64,000 nt of DNA from REEB95 sp035934995. Lineage in GTDB: Bacteria; Pseudomonadota; Alphaproteobacteria; ATCC43930; CGMCC-115725. Both the position numbers and the translations under genes were made by a program. The stretch is taken from the NCBI GenBank assembly GCA_035934995.1, contig DASYXI010000040.1, positions 90,778-154,777 on the forward strand, in the 5' to 3' direction. Positions 38,098 to 46,691 of the stretch are shown here, one piece after another; the stretch's first letter is position 1, and the number at the start of each line of letters is the position of its first letter. The notes beneath the pieces were generated by a model. The model had not been told where the DNA came from. It saw only the letters and a list, made by a program, of their open reading frames with translations, and ran no database searches.

Positions 38098-38532
38098 CTA
38101 TTTTACAAACACCAACAGGTGTGTGGTCGGATGAACTGAACACTGCACGTTGAAGACGCCGGAATGATCAAACTCGACGTTCACCGATTGACCGATCAGT
38201 TCATCGCCGGAATCAAAATTCATGGTTGGGGATTTCACGTACAGGTGATGAATGAATGGGCCGGCATTGTTAATGCGCACGACGGTGCCGCGCTCGACGG
38301 TGAGTGCATAAGGACGAATTTCTCGGTTGTACTCGGTGGCTTCGACGGTCGTCGTCTTGCTGGTTTTCTGTGGCCCAAAAAGGATTCTATCAGCTGCGGA
38401 ACCCGCAGCTATGGCCACGAGAAATACACAAACAGCGGTTGCGGCGGGAATGCAATCTGCTCGACGCAAACTCAGACGGCCCACCATACCCGAACAAATT
38501 GCAATGACACGAGCCCGGTACGATCCAACCAT
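38098..38532 (-). CDS. cupredoxin-like membrane-anchored protein, axial Met lost
   Basis: 144 residues with one N-terminal membrane helix (about 27-47) and an extracytoplasmic cupredoxin domain: ALTVERGTVVRINNAGPFIH, HLYVKSP, and C-terminal VQCSVHPTTHLLV. Ligands His (IHH), Cys and His are present; where the second cupredoxin (59656-60087) has CAIHPTM, this one has CSVHPTT, so the Met ligand is absent. It may bind copper differently or not at all. Confidence 0.75.
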   Translation of the reverse strand: MVGSYRARVIAICSGMVGRLSLRRADCIPAATAVCVFLVAIAAGSAADRILFGPQKTSKTTTVEATEYNREIRPYALTVERGTVVRINNAGPFIHHLYVKSPTMNFDSGDELIGQSVNVEFDHSGVFNVQCSVHPTTHLLVFVK

Positions 38533-38670
38533 GGATGCTCCCCCACAGCGCAGCGGACCGACCCTAGGAAGCCTCTTTATAGAAAGTGTTAAGTTAACTA
38601 TCTGACGAGGTATCTGCAGACTAAAATACCGCGCGTCTTTTTGTCATATGATACGCCCGCGCCTTCTAAA

Positions 38671-38808
38671 TCAGAGTCTTGCCCCCAGCCTTTCGCCAAG
38701 GGTCGTCCATATGGTAAATATCATTATGGCGATGAGTGCGGCGGCAATACTAAACTCAGCCATAGTTACACCAGATTCGTCACGAACGAATTTTATGAAA
38801 CGGCTCAT
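38671..38808 (-). CDS. Flp/Fap-type pilin
   Basis: 45 residues: MSRFIKFVRDESGVTMAEFS, then IAAALIAIMIFTIWTTLG and ERLGARL. The prepilin peptidase site GVTMAEFS (Gly before the mature N-terminus, Glu at +5) and the hydrophobic helix are those of Flp pilins, which form tight-adherence fibres. The spacing TTGGAG to ATG is about 5 nt. No tad assembly genes are in the window. Confidence 0.7.
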   Translation of the reverse strand: MSRFIKFVRDESGVTMAEFSIAAALIAIMIFTIWTTLGERLGARL

Positions 38809-38891
38809 ACCAAACTCCAATCACTGTAGTTGTACGGCTCCGCATTCGGAAAATATGCGTCAGCTACGTTGAGGATGAATATTAGGAACAT
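38805..38891 (-). CDS. 28-residue ORF overlapping the pilin start
   Basis: MFLIFILNVADAYFPNAEPY, then NYSDWSLV. It has a strong ribosome site (GGAGGAAAGGTG directly before ATG), and its TGA overlaps the pilin ATG as ATGA. It may be a leader that couples translation to the pilin gene, or a small exported peptide. Confidence 0.5.
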   Translation of the reverse strand: MFLIFILNVADAYFPNAEPYNYSDWSLV

Positions 38892-39044
38892 CACCTTTCC
38901 TCCGCGACCGCGCTTCGAGTTCTAACTGTATTGCGCCCAACGCTAGTACCCTGAATTCGTCCCAGGTGCTCGTGCCAGTCAGATTGGCAACCTAGCCGAG
39001 GCTGGGACGCGGATCATCGGCCGCTAGAAATATTTGCGTCGCGA

Positions 39045-39140
39045 CTACAGCCAGACGAGGTGGCCATGTAGGTACACAGCAGCTATGGCTACGATTATTC
39101 CAAGCGCAATTTCCAAGATACGTGATGCAATAGCGTGCAT
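39045..39140 (-). CDS. 31-residue membrane peptide
   Basis: MHAIASRILEIALGIIVAIA, then AVYLHGHLVWL: a single hydrophobic helix. GGGGAG lies 5 nt before the ATG. It has the same orientation as the pilin cluster. Function unknown. Confidence 0.4.
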   Translation of the reverse strand: MHAIASRILEIALGIIVAIAAVYLHGHLVWL

Positions 39141-39669
39141 CGGGCTCCCCGCAGATGGTGACCCGGCTACGCTATTCGATAGATATTGATTAACCGTTAA
39201 GCCTAATTCACCTCAACCGCGTTGAACTTGAAGGGCGGTCAGTTCGCAAGCACTTCGCTCGCTTGTCTCAATCGCGGGCGGTCTGCCATCCGTGAAGGGG
39301 TGGTTCCATCTAAATGGAAAGCGCCGGAAACCGCCGGCGGTTAGGAGTAAGAGCGTAAGCCCTGATCATTATTCCATCCGCGCCCGCGTATGCACCGGGC
39401 AAATATCCCTCCATTCAGCATGGCCTAACGTACCGAAACGCATCCCGTGCCACTTGACCGCGGTTCTGTTAATGGTTCCAGTCCAAGAGCCGTCATAAGG
39501 CTCCGCTCCGAGGCCAAGGCCGGGAGGAATTGGAGCGGCTGAAGTTTCTGTAAGCAGTAATTCTGGCTTTATCGCCGCTTCACCTTGGGATGGCGTCGGT
39601 TATAGAGGCACAGACTATATTTACATGCTGCGAGACGCAGAATGCTTCATGCCTTGACCTAGGGGGAAT
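39141..39669. other. region without a supported gene
   Basis: About 530 bases upstream of the retropepsin-like gene; only short frames. Probably contains its promoter. Confidence 0.4.
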
Positions 39670-40221
39670 ATGCACGTGCCGAGACTTCTTCTCGCAATTG
39701 CATTTACAGGTGTTATAAGCCTATCCATGCAGCGGGTATTAACCGTGCAAGCCCAGCAGTTGCAACAACTCATGCCCATGCCTGGTGAAACAAAGGCGCA
39801 GTTTGAGGCGAGGAAATTAGGGTTGCCTCAACCGCCAGCTCGCCCAGACGCTTCATCTGTGACTGTCGTTCCAGACGCCAAGGGGAATTACGTGGTTCAA
39901 ACGACAGTCAATGATATACCGGTAGCAATGGTCGTAGACACAGGGGCCAACGTTGTTGCCCTGACAGAAAAGGACGCACAAAGCGTAGGTCTTGCGATCT
40001 CACCTACCGATTACAGGGCAAAAATTTTGACGGCGAATGGGTCCGCGTTGGGGGCACCAGTTTTGCTGGGTAAGATTGCGATCGGCGGGATTGAAGTGGA
40101 CAACGTTCAGGCTATCGTAGTTCCGGAAGGTAAGCTCCCCATCAGTTTGCTTGGTATGTCCTTCCTGTCGAAGCTATCGTATTTTAACGAGAGCGGCGGC
40201 ACGCTGACGTTGAAGCACTGA
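39670..40221 (+). CDS. retropepsin-like aspartic protease (clan AA, TIGR02281-like)
   Basis: 183 residues. N-terminal signal or anchor (LLLAIAFTGVISLSM), linker, then a single retropepsin lobe: VVQTTVNDIPVAMVVDTGAN with the catalytic DTGA at 90-93, and a flap and ILTANGSALGAP strand further on, ending LLGMSFLSKLSYF. The enzyme would act as a dimer outside the cytoplasm. AGGGGGA stands just before the ATG. Confidence 0.88.
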   Translation: MHVPRLLLAIAFTGVISLSMQRVLTVQAQQLQQLMPMPGETKAQFEARKLGLPQPPARPDASSVTVVPDAKGNYVVQTTVNDIPVAMVVDTGANVVALTEKDAQSVGLAISPTDYRAKILTANGSALGAPVLLGKIAIGGIEVDNVQAIVVPEGKLPISLLGMSFLSKLSYFNESGGTLTLKH

Positions 40222-40249
40222 GGGACAGCAAATAGCCGTATTACCAGAG

Positions 40250-40267
40250 GGCGCACTGTTGTGCGCC
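40250..40267. terminator. hairpin after the retropepsin gene
   Basis: GGCGCAC (40250-40256) and GTGCGCC (40261-40267) pair around TGTT, 29 nt after the stop. There is no U-run, so it is a weak terminator at best. Confidence 0.35.
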
Positions 40268-40357
40268 ATAAATTGCCTCACACAAATTTGTGAGTTGTGC
40301 ACGGCCGCCGGCTCTCCTACGTATATACAAAAGCAGCGCAAGCGAAGGAGGTCGCCC

Positions 40358-40657
40358 ATGTTGCGCGGCTTGCATCGCTTCAGGATTTTGGCGGCTGTGG
40401 CCGGAATAGGGCTGAGTTTGTTCGGCGTCTATCCAGCGATGGCCCAGTATTACCCGACGTATCCCGCGTGCCAGGCCGGCTATTATTATTGGCCAGGCTA
40501 TGGTTGCGTTGGTTATCCGTCCTACGGCTATTATTACGCGCCGTCGGCTTATTACGCGCCGCCGCCTGTATTCGGCTTCTTCGGCTTCGGCCGTGGCTTC
40601 CACCACGAGTTCGAAGGACATGAGTTCCATGGTGAGGAGGGATTCCACCGCCACTGA
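40358..40657 (+). CDS. small exported Tyr/Gly-rich protein
   Basis: 99 residues from the ATG at 40358 (AAGGAG 8 nt upstream). Signal peptide about 1-30 (LAAVAGIGLSLFGVYPAMA); mature part Tyr/Pro/Gly-rich (PACQAGYYYWPGYGCVGYPS) with two Cys and a His/Glu-rich tail (EFEGHEFHGEEGFHRH) that could bind metal. Function unknown. Confidence 0.7.
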   Translation: MLRGLHRFRILAAVAGIGLSLFGVYPAMAQYYPTYPACQAGYYYWPGYGCVGYPSYGYYYAPSAYYAPPPVFGFFGFGRGFHHEFEGHEFHGEEGFHRH

Positions 40658-40693
40658 GCGGGGCACAAATCTTAGCTAAGGAGGAACTGGGTC

Positions 40694-41128
40694 ATGGCGT
40701 TCCGCTGGCTTCTGGGAATGATGGGGAGCATCGCGATTGCGGTTGCAATACCACATTGGGCGGCGGCTGATGGGGGTTTCGGATTCCCGACGATGGGAGG
40801 AGGTGGGGGATTCGGCTCACACACGATGGTTGCTTCACCAAAAAGCCTAGACCGAGCGATCAATCGCGCGCATGAGCAATTCTTCTCACATCACCGGCCC
40901 TTTAAAGGAAGGCCCGCGTTATCCGCCACCCCGTTCGTGTTCTTTGATGGCGGTTCGTTCCTCGATGATGAGCCATACGTTGCCGCACCAACTCTTGTCG
41001 TCGAGAGTCCGCCGCCGATCCCGACGCCCGCACCTCAGGCGTGTCCGCCCGGACCACCAGAGCCGACGTTTACAACAGAGACCACGAACGGGGTCCGCAT
41101 TATTCGCGGGCATACCGATCGCTGCTGA
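40694..41128 (+). CDS. small exported protein
   Basis: 144 residues, AAGGAGGA 9 nt before the ATG. Signal peptide about 1-25 (LGMMGSIAIAVAIPHWAAA), Gly-rich region, Pro-rich region (PPPIPTPAPQACPPGPPEP) and a C-terminal NGVRIIRGHTDRC. It follows the Tyr/Gly-rich gene by 36 nt and is probably co-transcribed. Confidence 0.65.
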   Translation: MAFRWLLGMMGSIAIAVAIPHWAAADGGFGFPTMGGGGGFGSHTMVASPKSLDRAINRAHEQFFSHHRPFKGRPALSATPFVFFDGGSFLDDEPYVAAPTLVVESPPPIPTPAPQACPPGPPEPTFTTETTNGVRIIRGHTDRC

Positions 41129-41359
41129 CGTCACCGCAAACGAGGAATTGGAGGCCCGGCGCTAATTCGTGGCGGGTGCGCTTTTTTCGATTGCAATTCT
41201 ATTCATTCGCTGCGCCGCGGAATAAACGTCTCGCCATTATTTGCGTCTTCCTCGCATCACGGCTGTAGAGTTTTGTCCGGATAAACGTCCGCGTATATCG
41301 CACCAAATCAATAGGTGAGCGGACGTACGGATGGTTCGCGAGCGGCTGTAAACCCTAGC

Positions 41360-42973
41360 TTAAGGCCGCTGCTGACGCCATCGCTCCACAACAATTGGAA
41401 GGAAGTTTCTGTCGCGCACATCCGTTTCCCATGCGACCGAGAATTTTGCCGAACCGCTCAATGGTCGGTTCTCTTCTGCAAGATCATCAAAGCATAAGCG
41501 GACCGGGATCGGAACACCTTCTCCGATCGCAATGGCTTCCGCGTTGCGCAATGACGGCAAAAAATCGAGTAGGCCAATTCCAGACTCACGGAGCACACCA
41601 CGAACGAAGTCTTGGTCTGAATTGTTACTAAGGCGGAGAGCAAAAATGGTGTTGCATTGCGACAGTACTGCAGGGGCGATCTCCGATGGTCTTTGACTCA
41701 CGAGACAAAGAGAAATTCCGTACTTACGCCCCTCTTTCGCGATACGTGATAGTGCGCGCCTCGCGGGTTCAAAATCGACCCTGCTATCGCGCGGGCAACA
41801 GCGATGGGCCTCCTCGCACACCAACATCACTGGCACTGACCGTTCGCTCCAAAGCGCAAAATCAAATGTCAGTCGGCATAGCACCGAGACAACTACGTTG
41901 AGAACTTCAGATGGGATCACTGAAAGATCGACAATTGTTATCGGTTTTCCGGCAACAGGAATGCGGAACAGCTGCGATAGTACCTGTTCCATATTGTCGC
42001 GGCCGGATAACACGGGAAACAGGAAGCCAAATCGTGGATCAGATCGTAACGCCCTGAGGCGCGTCTTTACGCTCAAATACGAACTCACATTCTGACCGGT
42101 CCCCAAGCTCCCAGCTGCTTGGTCGAGAATCTGGTCTACATCACTCCAGCGATAAGGAAAGGGTGTATCAACGGTTATAAGGCTGCGGTCTTGCTTAGTG
42201 CCAACGTAAAGTCGCTTTGCGGCGAGAATCGCCTCCGCTAAAATATTGGCCTCTATTGTTCGTTCACGGCTCGAGCCCAGCGCGATCTCCTCGAACTCCT
42301 CTGATGTCAATAACCAGTATGGTAGCTCGAATGTTTTGGGTGTCAGGATCTCAGCGCAGTCACTAAATGCACGCGCATACTCATTGTGCATGTCGAGCAA
42401 TACGACATGACCATTTTTATGTTTCGCAAGAATATTACGGAGGATTAGCGCGACTGCACATGACTTGCCAGTTCCGGTAGTGCCGAGAACGGCAACGTGC
42501 TTGCCAAGAAGCTCATCAATTACAACGTACGCCGGTAGCGAGCGATCTTGATGGATGGTACCGATTCGAACAACGGCACGATCGGGAGCGGCGTAAACGA
42601 GCGCTAGGTCCTCTTGCGTGGCGGCGAATACGCGTTCATCAAGCCCTGGAAAAATCGAAACTCCGCGCTGGAAACGCGGACGCAGTTCTTCGCCCCGTCG
42701 TGTAGTTTCTCCAACTAACTCAAATTCCGCAAGCTTATGTTTTTCCTGGGCGCTCCCTTGCGGTGGCAACGGGATGTTCAAACCGGTGACAATACCGAAT
42801 ACATTTGTACCAGCGACACAAGCTTTGACGAGGGTTCCGAGTTGTAAGGGGTGTTCGCGTTCATTCCGGCCATCGTTCGCAGCGGTGGCGTCCAGGACCA
42901 TTATGCCTCTCGACCCAGTTATTGCGACGATCCGACCGATTTCCTTTTCATTTGTCGCATTAATCCCTTCCAT
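41360..42973 (-). CDS. HerA-type ATPase (first copy; last gene of the operon)
   Basis: 537 residues. N-terminal HAS-like beta-barrel (about 10-100), then a HerA/FtsK-type RecA core: Walker A GTTGTGKS at 164-171, Walker B VMLVCEEAH ending at 390, SQRPSE at 426-431. HerA ATPases are hexameric DNA translocases, usually with the NurA nuclease in archaea and with varied effectors in bacterial defence systems. It is paralogous to 44077-45681 along its whole length. GAGGG precedes the ATG. Confidence 0.9.
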   Translation of the reverse strand: MEGINATNEKEIGRIVAITGSRGIMVLDATAANDGRNEREHPLQLGTLVKACVAGTNVFGIVTGLNIPLPPQGSAQEKHKLAEFELVGETTRRGEELRPRFQRGVSIFPGLDERVFAATQEDLALVYAAPDRAVVRIGTIHQDRSLPAYVVIDELLGKHVAVLGTTGTGKSCAVALILRNILAKHKNGHVVLLDMHNEYARAFSDCAEILTPKTFELPYWLLTSEEFEEIALGSSRERTIEANILAEAILAAKRLYVGTKQDRSLITVDTPFPYRWSDVDQILDQAAGSLGTGQNVSSYLSVKTRLRALRSDPRFGFLFPVLSGRDNMEQVLSQLFRIPVAGKPITIVDLSVIPSEVLNVVVSVLCRLTFDFALWSERSVPVMLVCEEAHRCCPRDSRVDFEPARRALSRIAKEGRKYGISLCLVSQRPSEIAPAVLSQCNTIFALRLSNNSDQDFVRGVLRESGIGLLDFLPSLRNAEAIAIGEGVPIPVRLCFDDLAEENRPLSGSAKFSVAWETDVRDRNFLPIVVERWRQQRP

Positions 42974-43035
42974 GTTTCAAACCCTCTAAATGCAGCGCCA
43001 TAAACAGAGATTTCGCTCTGCCAGATTATCGGATC

Positions 43036-43287
43036 TCAAGCGGTGTCCCGAAGCCCAAGTTTACACGGCTCCGCGGAGCCCCATCGGATTCCGCAAGGAT
43101 TGAGACGATCGCCGCTGCGCGGACATTTTGCAATTTGGACCAAGGCCTCCGGTAAGGATAAGTTGGGGCCGAGCGTCGCAAGCAGCATTTTTCGCTGGAA
43201 ACTATCGGCGAAGCCGCACACCGGGCAATGCACGGCGGTAAAGCCCTCAGGCAGATTTGCAATCGTATAAACGCCCGGTTTCAACAT
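43036..43287 (-). CDS. small cysteine-containing protein
   Basis: 83 residues: PGVYTIANLPEGFTAVHCPV, then CGFADSFQRKMLLATLG. CPVC could be half of a zinc knuckle, with CPRSGDRLNPC as a second pair. It sits 62 nt upstream of the first HerA-type gene in the same direction. The start region resembles traces at 15.6, 16.2 and 29.0 kb. Function unknown. Confidence 0.55.
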   Translation of the reverse strand: MLKPGVYTIANLPEGFTAVHCPVCGFADSFQRKMLLATLGPNLSLPEALVQIAKCPRSGDRLNPCGIRWGSAEPCKLGLRDTA

Positions 43288-43645
43288 CGCTTACGTTCGG
43301 CTCCGATCCCCACGCTGGCATTCAACGTCACAATCTAATAATTCAGCCTCTTGTTTGGACTAAACCGATATTGCAACCCGAGCGTAAAAGTAGAGGGTAA
43401 AGACTTCGTTAGGAATAGGCGAATGCCACCTATCCGCGCCTTTTGTGTGCGAATCCACACACGCTAAATCATAGAGGTGTTCGCCGAACAATTATGCAGA
43501 TTCGACTTACACACCGCAGCCACCCGCATCAATATCACCACAGCATCTCTCATTTCGGAGTAGGTGAGCTATATGGTCCGAATGCATGTCGCGATTCGCC
43601 TCGCGATCTCGAACGCGCCCGTCTTCGTCTATTAGTACGGATCTA

Positions 43646-43667
43646 GATTTTCGAAAATCGGGGCCCC
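43646..43667. promoter_or_regulatory. two adjacent perfect palindromes
   Basis: GATTTTCGAAAATC (43646-43659) directly followed by GGGGCCCC (43660-43667), 5 nt after the stop of the MPTEVRR gene (minus direction). Could be a terminator stem pair or an operator for the two downstream genes. Confidence 0.45.
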
Positions 43668-43672
43668 AAACC

Positions 43673-44047
43673 TTAAGCGATCGTGCCTATAGTGTGGGCG
43701 CGATCAACTCCGAGAAGAGGCGTCCTCGCAGAATTCGTCATCTCGAGAGCAATATTATCGCCCGAAATGATAAGCGACTTTGAAAATCCGCGAGGCAGGG
43801 GAATCTCATTATTAATACAGTAGCTAATAAGTGCCCCGCCGACTTGGCGCACCGATAGATTGACAGCTTCGATATGGCTACCGCTATTGTTATGGATATC
43901 AATTGCGACTGATTCGTTGGCCGAATCTGAGCGAATTTGCACAATCGAACCCAGCGGTAGACTCGTGCCGGTTCGAGACAAATATTGATCGAGAGCCGCG
44001 TAAAACTCGGAATTCGAAAACACTAAGCGTCTGACCTCGGTCGGCAT
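43673..44047 (-). CDS. MPTEVRR-family small protein
   Basis: 124 residues from the ATG at 44047, chosen because GGAGAT lies 8 nt upstream and because homology to 23432-24613 begins exactly at MPTEVRRLVFSNSEFYAALD. An alternative ATG at 44080 overlaps the HerA stop (ATGA). The shared core includes IPLPRGFSKSLIISGDNIAL. It is soluble, with no recognised catalytic motif. Its position between HerA-type genes suggests a partner or adaptor of that ATPase (inference). Confidence 0.75.
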   Translation of the reverse strand: MPTEVRRLVFSNSEFYAALDQYLSRTGTSLPLGSIVQIRSDSANESVAIDIHNNSGSHIEAVNLSVRQVGGALISYCINNEIPLPRGFSKSLIISGDNIALEMTNSARTPLLGVDRAHTIGTIA

Positions 44048-44076
44048 TACTGATCTCCGGTTTCGGACGTCAAAAA

Positions 44077-45681
44077 TCACGCAGCCTTCTGTCGGCTACG
44101 CCAACGCTCTACGGCGATCCGAACAAACTCGTTGACCTGCGCGTTGGCATTTGACGTGCCGGTAAAGACTGCGGTCTCACTTCGCGGCAACTCGTCTGAC
44201 GGTAGGCTATCAAATGTGATGCGACAAGGAATTGGCGTACCTTCGCCCGAGGCGATCGCCTCGCCGGTGCGCAACGACGGGAGGAACTCGAGAAGGCCTG
44301 ACGGCACTTCGCATATGGCAGCACGCACCATGTCTTGGTCGCTTTGGTTCGTCATGCGCATGGCGAACATGCTGTTGCATTCGGCCAACACGGTTTCTGC
44401 CATATCGGATGGCCGCTGGCTGACGATGCAAAGGGAAACGCCGTATTTTCGACCTTCCTTAGCGATCCGTGTCAATGCACGCTTGGTCGGTTCAAAGCCC
44501 ATACTGCTATTGCGTGGCGCATAACGGTGCGCTTCCTCGCAAACCACAAGAACCGGGAATTCCCGTTCGGTCCACATCGCAAAATCGAAGGCAAGCCGGC
44601 AAAGAACGGACACGACGACATTGAGAACTTCGGAAGGCACGCCGGCGAGATTGACGATTGTCACGGGTTTATCCGCCACAGGTACGCGGAAAAGCCCACA
44701 TAGAATCTCGGTCATGTTGTCGCGAGTGCCGCGGCCGAACATAAAGGCAAACCGCGAATCGTTATAGAGCGTATTCAGTCGGTTCAAAAGCCGTGCGTAA
44801 TTTGTCAGCGACTCCCGGCGTGACAGGTTGCCTTGCGCCTGGTCAATATATTCAATGACATTTGCCATCCGATACGGCATCGGCGTGTCGATCGTCAGAG
44901 GATGTGACAGCTTTTTATCACCGAGGAATCGCTTGCGCGCCGCCATGATTGCTTCAGCAAGGATAATCGCCTGGGCGGCACGATCTTCGCTTTCCGTCCC
45001 GAGAACGATCTCGACCAATTCCTCGAAGTTAAATAGCCAATGTGGTAAGTCGAGGTTCGCCGCCGGATCGAGGACATGGGCGGTCGGACCGAAGGCCTGC
45101 GAGTATTCGTTGTGCGGATCAAGCAAGAGAATACGACCGCGTTTTGATTCGCGAAGAATCGCCTTGAGGATCACCGTGACTGCACAGGATTTGCCGGAAC
45201 CTGTGGTTCCGAGCACCGCGAAGTGTTTTCCAAGCAGATCATTGACACGCACATTAGCCGGCAGCGAGCGATCCTGAAACACCGAGCCGATGCGGGCGAC
45301 GGCAACATCCCGACAGGCCAAGACCTGCTGTAAATCCTGCGGCGTACTGGAATAGACGGGCATGCCTAGCTTCGGAAATACTGAAACCCCCCGCTGGAAT
45401 TTCTCTTCGCTGGCATCTGGTCGCCGCACGATCTCACCCACCAGATCCAGCTCCGCGACGCAAATTTCTTCGCCGTTGCCATTCTCTGCCGGCACCGGAA
45501 TACTGATGCCACGCACAATGCTGAAGACCGTTGAATCGGCAGTATTCGTCTTGACGACAGCACCCGTTTGCACGTCGTACGGCATCGCCGGATCGCCCAT
45601 TTCGTGTTTGTCGAGCAAACAAACAAGTTGCGAACCCGAAACCGCCACCACCCGACCAATCCTGGCATCAATCTCGTTCAT
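44077..45681 (-). CDS. HerA-type ATPase (second copy)
   Basis: 534 residues. N-terminal barrel (MNEIDARIGRVVAVSGSQLV), Walker A GTTGSGKS at 158-165, Walker B VLVVCEEAHRYAPRN near 378-392, SQRPSDMAETVL sensor region. It is paralogous to 41360-42973; shared stretches include QDRSLPA, LLGKHFAVLGTTG and VPSEVLNVVVSVLCRL. It starts 23 nt after the histidine kinase stop, with GGAG close to the ATG. Confidence 0.92.
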   Translation of the reverse strand: MNEIDARIGRVVAVSGSQLVCLLDKHEMGDPAMPYDVQTGAVVKTNTADSTVFSIVRGISIPVPAENGNGEEICVAELDLVGEIVRRPDASEEKFQRGVSVFPKLGMPVYSSTPQDLQQVLACRDVAVARIGSVFQDRSLPANVRVNDLLGKHFAVLGTTGSGKSCAVTVILKAILRESKRGRILLLDPHNEYSQAFGPTAHVLDPAANLDLPHWLFNFEELVEIVLGTESEDRAAQAIILAEAIMAARKRFLGDKKLSHPLTIDTPMPYRMANVIEYIDQAQGNLSRRESLTNYARLLNRLNTLYNDSRFAFMFGRGTRDNMTEILCGLFRVPVADKPVTIVNLAGVPSEVLNVVVSVLCRLAFDFAMWTEREFPVLVVCEEAHRYAPRNSSMGFEPTKRALTRIAKEGRKYGVSLCIVSQRPSDMAETVLAECNSMFAMRMTNQSDQDMVRAAICEVPSGLLEFLPSLRTGEAIASGEGTPIPCRITFDSLPSDELPRSETAVFTGTSNANAQVNEFVRIAVERWRSRQKAA

Positions 45682-45704
45682 TGGGAGGCTCCGCGATGAG
45701 ATTT

Positions 45705-46691
45705 TTACTGTGCATTCACAAATAACGTTTTCTCAGGAACGGTCGTATGTGGAAGTGCCGGAGTGTCGTATAGACAGCGACCTTTGGGAGGAAGATCGAC
45801 GATCACCGTCGTTCCGCGTCCGACCTCGCTCTCAATTTTTAACATACCGCCGTGCATCTCAACCAAACGGCGGGTAAGAGGGAGACCAAGGCCGGCACCT
45901 TCGTATTTTCGGTTCAGGCGACCGTCAACTTGAACAAAGGGCTGAAAAATTTTCTCAAGGTCGTCCTTGCCAATTCCGATACCTGTATCGGTTACTTTAA
46001 ATCTAGACCAGCCATTCTCTAAACGGAGCAACGCGACCACCACGCTGCCACCCGGAGGCGTAAATTTAACGGCGTTCGATATGAGATTTAGGACGATTTG
46101 TTTAAGTTTGCGTTCGTCGGCCCAAACAAGATGGTGATTTATGGGTTCCGCAACAGAAACTGTTATCCCACCCTGGCTGGCACGCTCCTTTATGATTACG
46201 ACGCACGTCGTGAGAACGGCTGAGGCGTCAACCTCTTTCAATGCGAGCTCCAGTTTGCCCGCTTCAATACGAGCAAGATCAAGAATGTCATTGATAAGGG
46301 CAAGTAGATGTTGTGCTGCACCATGGATGTTCTGAGCATACTCTTCAATCTTTTCCGGGTTTGGTACCAAACCGAGTAATATGAGTTCCGAAAAACCAAG
46401 TATAGCGTTCAGCGGTGTGCGTAATTCATGGCTCATATTGGCAAGAAACTCGGATTTTGCGCGACTACCCGCTTGTGCTTCTAGCATCGCTTGCTGCGCA
46501 GCAGCCATAGACAGTTCGGCGGAAACTTTGGCCGCTCTAGCCGCAACATCTGCTCGATGGCGGGTGACGACGCGACCAAGTTGGTCCGCGTAACGGCTAA
46601 ATAACGTGGGCGAAACCATATCGGATATTGCTGGACGCGTATTCATTTTCACTGATCCGGCAATGGGTATTTTTGCGAGTTGGGGGACCAT
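45705..46691 (-). CDS. cytoplasmic sensor histidine kinase
   Basis: 328 residues. Short N-terminal helical region without membrane segments or a recognised sensor domain, then HisKA with H88 in MSHELRTPLNAI, N-box around N206, G1 DTGIGI at 235-240, G2 GAGLGL at 265-270. No response regulator gene is adjacent. It is the first gene of the minus-strand HerA operon. A second possible start is the Met at 46646. Confidence 0.9.
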   Translation of the reverse strand: MVPQLAKIPIAGSVKMNTRPAISDMVSPTLFSRYADQLGRVVTRHRADVAARAAKVSAELSMAAAQQAMLEAQAGSRAKSEFLANMSHELRTPLNAILGFSELILLGLVPNPEKIEEYAQNIHGAAQHLLALINDILDLARIEAGKLELALKEVDASAVLTTCVVIIKERASQGGITVSVAEPINHHLVWADERKLKQIVLNLISNAVKFTPPGGSVVVALLRLENGWSRFKVTDTGIGIGKDDLEKIFQPFVQVDGRLNRKYEGAGLGLPLTRRLVEMHGGMLKIESEVGRGTTVIVDLPPKGRCLYDTPALPHTTVPEKTLFVNAQ

